A model generated the notes under the pieces. The model ran no database searches. It worked only from the letters and a program-made list of their open reading frames with translations, and was not told where the DNA came from. Below are positions 14,691 through 18,281 of a stretch of DNA of 18,281 nt, piece after piece. The stretch's first letter is position 1. Each line of letters starts with the position of its first letter. The translations under genes were made by a program, and so were the position numbers. The DNA comes from Dehalococcoidia bacterium (GTDB lineage Bacteria > Chloroflexota > Dehalococcoidia > SM23-28-2 > RBG-16-64-32). The stretch covers positions 1 through 18,281 of the forward strand of contig JAUYGU010000135.1 of the NCBI GenBank assembly GCA_030690405.1, written 5' to 3'.

Positions 14691-15347
14691 ATGGCGCGCG
14701 TCCACGTCTATGGTGACGAATCCGGCAATTTCGACTGGAGCCATCCGCCGAAGGGCACCAAGTACTTCATCCTCACGACCGTCGTGATACAGGATCACGG
14801 GATTGAAGCGGAACTCTTATCCTTGCGGCGCGAACTGGCATGGTCCGGTGTGAACCTATGGCAGCATTTCCACGCTACCGAGGACGACCAGGCCGTTCGC
14901 GATCGAGTGTTCGAGATCATAGCCCGCCATGACATCCGCGTTGACGCCACCATCTTGGAAAAGGCGAAGGCGCAGCCTCATTTGAGGCGAACGCCCGAGC
15001 GCTTCTACCAATACGCTTGGTTCTACCATATGAAGCACGTAACCGCACTGATAGCCAAGCCGAAGGACGAACTGTTCATCGTGGCCGCGTCTGTCAGCAC
15101 TAAGGCGAAGCGCTCCGCCTTTCAGTCGGGGGTGGAAGATGTGATGCAGCAGGTTTCGGGTGAGAGGAAATTCCAAACGGTCTGCTGGCCTGCGGCAATA
15201 GACCCCTGCTTACAGGTCGCCGATTACTGTTGCTGGGCAGTGCAGCGCCGCTTCGAGGGGAAGGACAATCGTTCGTATGACCTGATCAGCCATCAGGTCA
15301 GCACCATGTACAACCTTTTCCTGTACGGAACCACGCACCACTACTGA
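14691..15347 (+). CDS. DUF3800 family protein
   Basis: 218 residues. The family signature is clear at both ends: VYGDESGNFDWS (D9, E10) at the N-terminus and ACIDxxLQVADYCCWAVQRR-like DPCLQVADYCCWAVQRRFE near residues 168-186. DUF3800 proteins have an RNase H-like fold with conserved acidic residues and are often found in mobile elements and near toxin-antitoxin or defence genes. The substrate is unknown. ATG at 14691 is preceded by a G-rich ribosome site and its own promoter, so it is transcribed separately from the toxin-antitoxin pair. It is the last cargo gene before the right end of the element. A nuclease role is an inference from the fold. Confidence 0.88.
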   Translation: MARVHVYGDESGNFDWSHPPKGTKYFILTTVVIQDHGIEAELLSLRRELAWSGVNLWQHFHATEDDQAVRDRVFEIIARHDIRVDATILEKAKAQPHLRRTPERFYQYAWFYHMKHVTALIAKPKDELFIVAASVSTKAKRSAFQSGVEDVMQQVSGERKFQTVCWPAAIDPCLQVADYCCWAVQRRFEGKDNRSYDLISHQVSTMYNLFLYGTTHHY

Positions 15348-15358
15348 GAAAGAAAAGC

Positions 15359-15406
15359 GGGTCAGCTACCCTTGCGGGAGAGCCCAGGGGCTCTTATCAC
15401 TGACCC
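15359..15406. terminator. Nested inverted repeats after DUF3800, possible terminator
   Basis: The outer arms are GGGTCAG (15359-15365) and CTGACCC (15400-15406); the inner arms are AGAGCC (15379-15384) and GGCTCT (15389-15394) with loop CAGG. The inner stem is followed by TTATC, a weak tract. The structure starts 12 nt after the DUF3800 stop. Termination before the transposon end is likely its role; a small structured RNA is an alternative. Confidence 0.5.
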
Positions 15407-15448
15407 TCGAATCTCGCCCATTATGCTACAAACGTTCGAACGGCTTGT

Positions 15449-15474
15449 GTACGTGCTTAGAGGGTATAGTTACC
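15449..15474 (-). repeat. Right terminal inverted repeat
   Basis: On the minus strand it starts GGTAACTAT and ends AGCACGTAC, with 21 of 26 positions identical to the left end. Confidence 0.9.
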
Positions 15475-15482
15475 ACAACCCT
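15475..15482. repeat. Right target-site duplication ACAACCCT
   Basis: Exact copy of 12316-12323, directly after the right inverted repeat. Confidence 0.92.
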
Positions 15483-15796
15483 TAGTGTCACTCGGCTCTG
15501 GGCCTTCACGCAGGACGTTACATAACCTGGCCGCGTGCTCCGTTGTGGCCTCTGCCCAAGACGCATCCTCGGCGTCTTTGCCGTGACCGCCCTGGAGGGC
15601 CCCGCGGACGACGAGCAAGTCCTGGCGCCGCGGGCTCGCGCCCCTGTGCCCGATGTGTCACCGCCTGCTGGCCGACGCCGGCGAGGACGGCCGGAGGCTC
15701 AGAGGGACGCGCCCGCCGCCCGGGGCCCCACGTCAGCCCTTCAGCCAGCGCCGCATCCACGGCGTACCGCGCCTGGAAGCTAGGGAGCGGCGGACG

Positions 15797-15891
15797 ATTT
15801 GCCGACCATTTGCCGACCAAATTGTCGGCAGAGGGGCCCCCGAGCCGGGGTGCAGGGGGATGACACTGGCGATTTTCAGATATAAAATGGG
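15797..15891. repeat. Module A of a diverged two-copy ~95-bp repeat
   Basis: It starts with ATTTGCCGACC twice in tandem (15797-15807, 15808-15818), which runs into the inverted repeat TGCCGAC-N6-GTCGGCA (15811-15830), and ends with TCAGATATAAAATGGG (15876-15891). The distance from start to the TCAGATAT box is 79 bp, the same as in module B. Confidence 0.6.
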
Positions 15892-15997
15892 GCGCGTTGG
15901 GGCGGTGCGGGGCGCGGTGGGACAAGCTGCAGCGCTTTCGTAAAGCGTTCCAACCGAAGTGGTGTCCCTGCGCCGACCAAAATGCTGAAGGTTCTCA

Positions 15998-16010
15998 GCA
16001 ATTGGTCACA
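15998..16010 (+). repeat. 13-bp direct repeat, left copy (GCAATTGGTCACA)
   Basis: Identical to 16277-16289. The two copies flank the tRNA-Sec-like sequence. AATTTGGTCAC (16010-16020) and the palindrome GTCACCAA-C-TTGGTGAC (16016-16032) follow directly, making a cluster of TTGGTCAC-type sites such as integrase arm sites. Confidence 0.6.
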
Positions 16011-16094
16011 ATTTGGTCACCAACTTGGTGACGAACCCTGCCACCGGCTGGCACGGGACGGGATCGCGGGCCTCGATCTCAGATATGAAATGGG
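16000..16094. repeat. Module B of a diverged two-copy ~95-bp repeat
   Basis: AATTGGTCAC and AATTTGGTCAC in tandem (16000-16020), then an inverted third copy (16025-16032), and TCAGATATGAAATGGG (16079-16094) 79 bp from the start. It differs from module A in the repeated core (GGTCAC instead of GCCGAC) but keeps spacing and layout. Confidence 0.6.
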
Positions 16095-16111
16095 CCTAGA
16101 ATCCACGTAAC

Positions 16112-16204
16112 GGGAGGCCGTGGGACGGCCTGCACCGAACTTCAAAACCGTTGCGGGGCGGTAGTCCCGTCCCGGGTGGGTTCGACTCCCATGCACTCCC
16201 GCCA
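16112..16204 (+). tRNA. selC: tRNA-Sec-like sequence, anticodon TCA; 5' part not foldable (attachment-site remnant or pseudogene)
   Basis: 93 nt including CCA, the right size for a bacterial tRNA-Sec. The 3' part is very good: anticodon loop CTTCAAA (16140-16146, TCA at 16142-16144), a long variable arm CGGGG/TCCCG (16154-16158/16165-16169), a T arm GTGGG-TTCGACT-CCCAT (16176-16192), an acceptor strand GCACTCCC, then G and encoded CCA (16202-16204). An 8-bp acceptor plus 5-bp T stem is the tRNA-Sec arrangement. The 5' part does not fit: GGGAGGCC pairs with the acceptor strand at 6 of 8 positions, the D arm cannot form normally, and CCGAA cannot pair with ACCGT around the anticodon loop. It is probably not a working tRNA. 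A displaced 3' half left by integration into selC explains it best; decay is the alternative. Confidence 0.55.
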
Positions 16205-16252
16205 GATACGAAAGCGTATCTAGCGAGGGCGCAGATTTGAATGGTCTGCGCC
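16204..16252. other. Two hairpins directly after the tRNA-like CCA end
   Basis: AGATACG-AAAG-CGTATCT (16204-16221) and GGCGCAGA-N9-TCTGCGCC (16228-16252) are perfect 7- and 8-bp stems. Neither is followed by a T run. They could be the old tRNA terminator or sites within the integration scar. Confidence 0.5.
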
Positions 16253-16542
16253 TGCCGTTATTGAGAGGGGTCTTTCGCAATTGGTCACATGAAATTTTTC
16301 ACAAATGAGCCTGACACGTAGCGACAGAATGTTTAGGCGTCCGCCGAGGTTCTGGAGACACAAGCCCATGTTCGTTCAATGGTGACAAAGTTCACAATCG
16401 GCGACTAGTCTGAATCTAAAGACCCGATGGCAGCCCGGCCGCGCCCCACGATGGAACCTACGTCCACGCCGACATGGCGAGAAGCCATAACGATTCGAGT
16501 TCACCGGACGGTGAAAGCAGCCTCAGGGCGAACGCCCGCCTC
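16253..16542. other. Intergenic stretch without recognisable gene
   Basis: It is AT-richer than its surroundings near 16260-16420 and includes the right copy of the 13-bp repeat and TTCAC/GTGAA motifs (e.g. 16300, 16390). A weak hairpin GGGCG-AA-CGCCC (16526-16537) lies just after the menE stop and could help end the men transcript on the minus strand. I see no convincing coding frame. Confidence 0.5.
16277..16289 (+). repeat. 13-bp direct repeat, right copy (GCAATTGGTCACA)
   Basis: Exact match to 15998-16010, located 73 bp after the tRNA-like CCA. A further variant AATGGTGAC occurs near 16379. Confidence 0.6.
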
Positions 16543-18069
16543 TTACGTCGACAGAGCCTGGTTCCGAGACCACTCCTGGCGTAGCTCCCGTCGCAGGAGC
16601 TTTCCGGCGGCGTTCCGGGGCAGGTTCGTGACGAAGCGCAGCTCCTTAGGCACCTTGTAGGGGGCCAGCCGCTGCCGGCAGAACGCGAGGAGCGCCTCCT
16701 CGCTCGTGCCGGCGGGCTCCCGGAGCACCACCGCGGCCACCACCATCTGGCCCCACGTTTCGTCCGGCAGGCCTGCGACCCCCGCGTCCGCCACATCGGG
16801 GTGAGAGCGCAGCACCTCTTCCACTTCCGCCGGGTAGACGTTCTCCCCGCCGGAGACGATCAGGTCGTCCCGCCGGTCCAGCACGTACAGGTAGCCGTCC
16901 GCGTCCAGGTAGCCGATGTCGCCCGTGTGCAGCCAGCCACGTCGCAGGGCTTCCACGCTGTCTCGGGGTCGCCGGAAGTACCCCGGCGTCACCGTGGGAC
17001 CCCGGACCAGGATCTCCCCCGGCACCCCTGGGGGCGCCTCCTTGCCGCCCTCGCCGCCGATCCGGACCTGAGTGGGGAAGAGGGGCTTTCCGGCCGAGCC
17101 CCTCTTCCCCAACGCCTCGTTTGGGGTGAGGGTGGCCACCTGGGACGCGGCCTCCGTCAGGCCGTAGGTCGGGGCGACGGGCCACCGCCGACGGCCACAC
17201 TCCTGCAGGAGCGACATCGGCAGGGGCCCGCCGCCCACCAGAAGGCAGCGGAGACTGGGAGGAAGGGGACGCCGGCCCCGCTCCTCCAGCAGCCGCGCCA
17301 GCATGGTGGGGACCAGCGAAACGATTGTTACGCCGTCTTCGTCGATAGCGCGGTTGACGGTCGCGGCATCGAAGGACTCGTGGACGACGGCCGGGATGCC
17401 GTAGATGACGCCGCGGAGGAGGATCGCCAGGCCACCCACGTGGAAAAGGGGCAGACAGGCCAGCCAGCGGTCGTCCTCCCGCAGGCTCAGGTTGAGGACA
17501 GAGGTCAGGGCGTTCCACCAGTGGTTGCCGAAGGTGAGCATAGCCCCCTTGGGCGCGCCGCTGGTGCCGGAGGTGTAGATGATCGTGTGAACGGCGGAGA
17601 GGTCTATCAGGTCATTGGTGTCGCCGCCCGGCGCTGAGGCCCGGGAGGCCTCCTGGAAAAGGCCGGTCAGCGAAAGGCGCGAGAGGCCGGGACGCGCGGT
17701 ACTGAGAGCGGCGGCCTTTTCGCGGTTCGCCTCGTCGTGGACCAGGAGGGCGGGCTCGCAGTCCTCCACCTGGTACAGCATCTCCGGTACCGCGAGGTGG
17801 ACGTTCAGGGGCACAAGCACCGCTCCCAGCCGCGGCGCGGCATGGACGACGTGCACGAATCCCGCGCCGTTCCCGGCCAGGAGCGCCAGCCGGTCCCCGG
17901 CGCTGACGCCTGCGGCGGCCAGGTGCTGGGCCGCGGCAGACGCCCGCCGGTCCAGCTCGGCGAAGGTCAAGCGTTCCTCGCCGCAAAGGAAGGCAAGGCG
18001 GCCGGGCGAGATGCGGGCCCGCTGTCGCAGCCACTCTGGCATGCGCTGCGCGGACGCCCCCGTCGTCAC
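16543..18069 (-). CDS. menE: o-Succinylbenzoate-CoA ligase (MenE-like acyl-CoA synthetase)
   Basis: ANL-superfamily adenylate-forming enzyme of 508 residues. It has the P-loop YTSGTSGAPKG (165-175), the substrate-pocket region CLPLFHVGG, YGLTEAAS, the hinge/A8 region HTGDIGYLDADGYLYVLDRR followed by DDLIVSGGENVYPAEVEEVL, and the catalytic Lys in LPRNAAGKLLRREL near the end. The motifs alone fit many acyl-CoA ligases. The preceding gene is the end of menC, whose TGA overlaps this GTG start (GTGA), and this points to MenE, which activates o-succinylbenzoate in menaquinone synthesis in the cytoplasm. The GTG start is preferred because of the coupling and because residues 10-40 align with the family's usual N-terminus. 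No internal damage is visible. Confidence 0.87.
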   Translation of the reverse strand: MTTGASAQRMPEWLRQRARISPGRLAFLCGEERLTFAELDRRASAAAQHLAAAGVSAGDRLALLAGNGAGFVHVVHAAPRLGAVLVPLNVHLAVPEMLYQVEDCEPALLVHDEANREKAAALSTARPGLSRLSLTGLFQEASRASAPGGDTNDLIDLSAVHTIIYTSGTSGAPKGAMLTFGNHWWNALTSVLNLSLREDDRWLACLPLFHVGGLAILLRGVIYGIPAVVHESFDAATVNRAIDEDGVTIVSLVPTMLARLLEERGRRPLPPSLRCLLVGGGPLPMSLLQECGRRRWPVAPTYGLTEAASQVATLTPNEALGKRGSAGKPLFPTQVRIGGEGGKEAPPGVPGEILVRGPTVTPGYFRRPRDSVEALRRGWLHTGDIGYLDADGYLYVLDRRDDLIVSGGENVYPAEVEEVLRSHPDVADAGVAGLPDETWGQMVVAAVVLREPAGTSEEALLAFCRQRLAPYKVPKELRFVTNLPRNAAGKLLRRELRQEWSRNQALST

Positions 18070-18281
18070 CAGCGCACCTCGCGGCTCCGCATTCCATAGC
18101 GGGCCAGCGCTCCCTCGTCCAGCTCCACGCCCAGGCCGGGCCCCTCAGGGAGCGCCATGCGTCCCGCCCGCACCGCAAGAGGCCGCGCGACGATATCCGC
18201 TGCCAGGAGGGCGCCTGTCGCAAGGCCGTGGGCCGGCCCCTCGGCTGGTAGGGTGGCGGCCAGGTGCAGGGCGGCGGCGGT
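18066..18281 (-). CDS. menC: o-Succinylbenzoate synthase MenC, C-terminal 71 residues (partial)
   Basis: The 5' part lies beyond the window. The visible protein (ALHLAATLPAEGPAHGLATG, ALLAADIVARPLAVRAGRM, ALPEGPGLGVELDEGALARY) matches the C-terminal barrel end of the enolase superfamily. The motif PEGPGLGVELD is typical of MenC and related dehydratases/racemases. MenC converts SHCHC to o-succinylbenzoate, the substrate of the ligase encoded next. The stop overlaps the menE start by 3 nt, showing translational coupling. Another member of the superfamily (muconate cycloisomerase or N-acylamino acid racemase type) cannot be excluded from the tail alone, but the menE neighbour supports MenC. Confidence 0.75.
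   Translation of the reverse strand, partial: TAAALHLAATLPAEGPAHGLATGALLAADIVARPLAVRAGRMALPEGPGLGVELDEGALARYGMRSREVRW

Larger units (their letters stand above)
12324..15474 (+). mobile_element. IS1595-family transposon with toxin-antitoxin and DUF3800 cargo, 3151 bp
   Basis: The ends were defined from sequence: 26-bp imperfect terminal inverted repeats (21 of 26 identical) bounded by a perfect 8-bp duplication ACAACCCT. It encodes an intact DDE transposase near the left end, followed by an HTH-DUF433 antitoxin, a PIN-like toxin, a 52-residue protein on the opposite strand and a DUF3800 protein. Simple IS1595-family elements are about 1 kb; family members with passenger genes are known. The perfect duplication and the intact transposase suggest recent insertion. 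Removing the element and one duplication copy restores a small palindrome, CACTAA-CAACCC-TTAGTG. Confidence 0.92.
15483..16111. other. Gene-poor stretch with decayed integrase-tail-like sequence
   Basis: I find no convincing intact gene here. Several open frames of 80-130 codons exist on both strands, but their composition (Arg, Pro, Ala-rich) is what GC-rich noncoding DNA gives. One plus-strand frame ending at TAA 16108-16110 reads KMLKVLSNWSQFGHQLGDEP then RLARDGIAGLDLRYEMGLEST. It resembles the C-terminal tails I associate with phage-type tyrosine integrases that end beside tRNA genes; this is from memory and unproven. A hairpin CGCTTT-CGT-AAAGCG lies at 15933-15947. The stretch contains the paired repeat modules listed separately. 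Confidence 0.4.

Noticed and set aside
15359..15406. tRNA or CRISPR-like reading of the nested inverted repeats
   Set aside because: 48 nt with 7-bp outer arms lacks anticodon and T arms, and there is no repeated spacer pattern; no CRISPR array was seen anywhere in the window.
15518..15925. Frames of 80-135 codons on both strands right of the transposon
   Set aside because: Pro/Arg/Ala-rich translations in several frames at once, no ribosome sites, no motifs.
16017..16280. 87-codon minus-strand frame over the tRNA-like sequence
   Set aside because: It contains HGSRTHPG-like peptide, the usual artefact of reading the T arm of a tRNA backwards.
16427..16660. 77-codon plus-strand frame at the menE 3' end
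   Set aside because: Half of it is antisense to menE and there is no ribosome site.

Overview
High-GC bacterial window, most consistent with an uncultivated Chloroflexota (Dehalococcoidia-like) genome. The placement is an inference from gene content: a DnaE2 / ImuB-like / DUF6504 mutasome operon, a DUF5317 membrane protein, a cytidylate-kinase-like tail, STAND/TPR/BTAD regulators and men genes. There is no rRNA to settle it.

Layout, left to right. (1) 1-141: 3' end of a plus-strand cytidylate-kinase-like gene, possibly frameshifted. (2) 236-4840, minus: imuB-like > DUF6504 > dnaE2, a tight translesion-synthesis operon. A short imperfect palindrome has been inserted at the imuB/DUF6504 junction. 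(3) 5019-7706, minus: a large membrane protein with PDZ and TPR domains. (4) 7818-12208, minus: a 1040-residue STAND-TPR-SARP/BTAD regulator, then a 32-residue secreted-looking micro-peptide with a very strong ribosome binding site, a GC-rich hairpin, a DUF5317 membrane protein, and a receiver-like protein that has lost its phosphorylation pocket. A two-copy 11-bp-period direct repeat, the kind of site SARP proteins bind, lies just upstream of the micro-peptide. (5) 12324-15474: a complete 3151-bp IS1595-family transposon with 26-bp imperfect terminal inverted repeats and a perfect 8-bp target duplication (ACAACCCT). It carries the transposase plus cargo: an HTH-DUF433 antitoxin, a VapC45-type PIN-like toxin, a 52-residue basic protein on the opposite strand, and a DUF3800 protein. 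(6) 15483-16542: about 1 kb without a convincing gene. It holds two diverged copies of a ~95-bp module that resembles an integrase tail, clusters of TTGGTCAC-type repeats, and a 93-nt tRNA-Sec-like sequence whose 3' part folds well but whose 5' part does not. It reads as a scar of integration at a tRNA gene. (7) 16543-18281, minus: menE and the 3' end of menC (menaquinone synthesis), which look like ordinary chromosome.

Two candidate systems stand out. One is the transposon cargo module (toxin-antitoxin plus DUF3800 plus small protein). The other is the SARP regulator / micro-peptide / DUF5317 / receiver-like operon, which could be a peptide-based sensing circuit. Both functional readings are inferences; the sequence structures behind them are visible directly.
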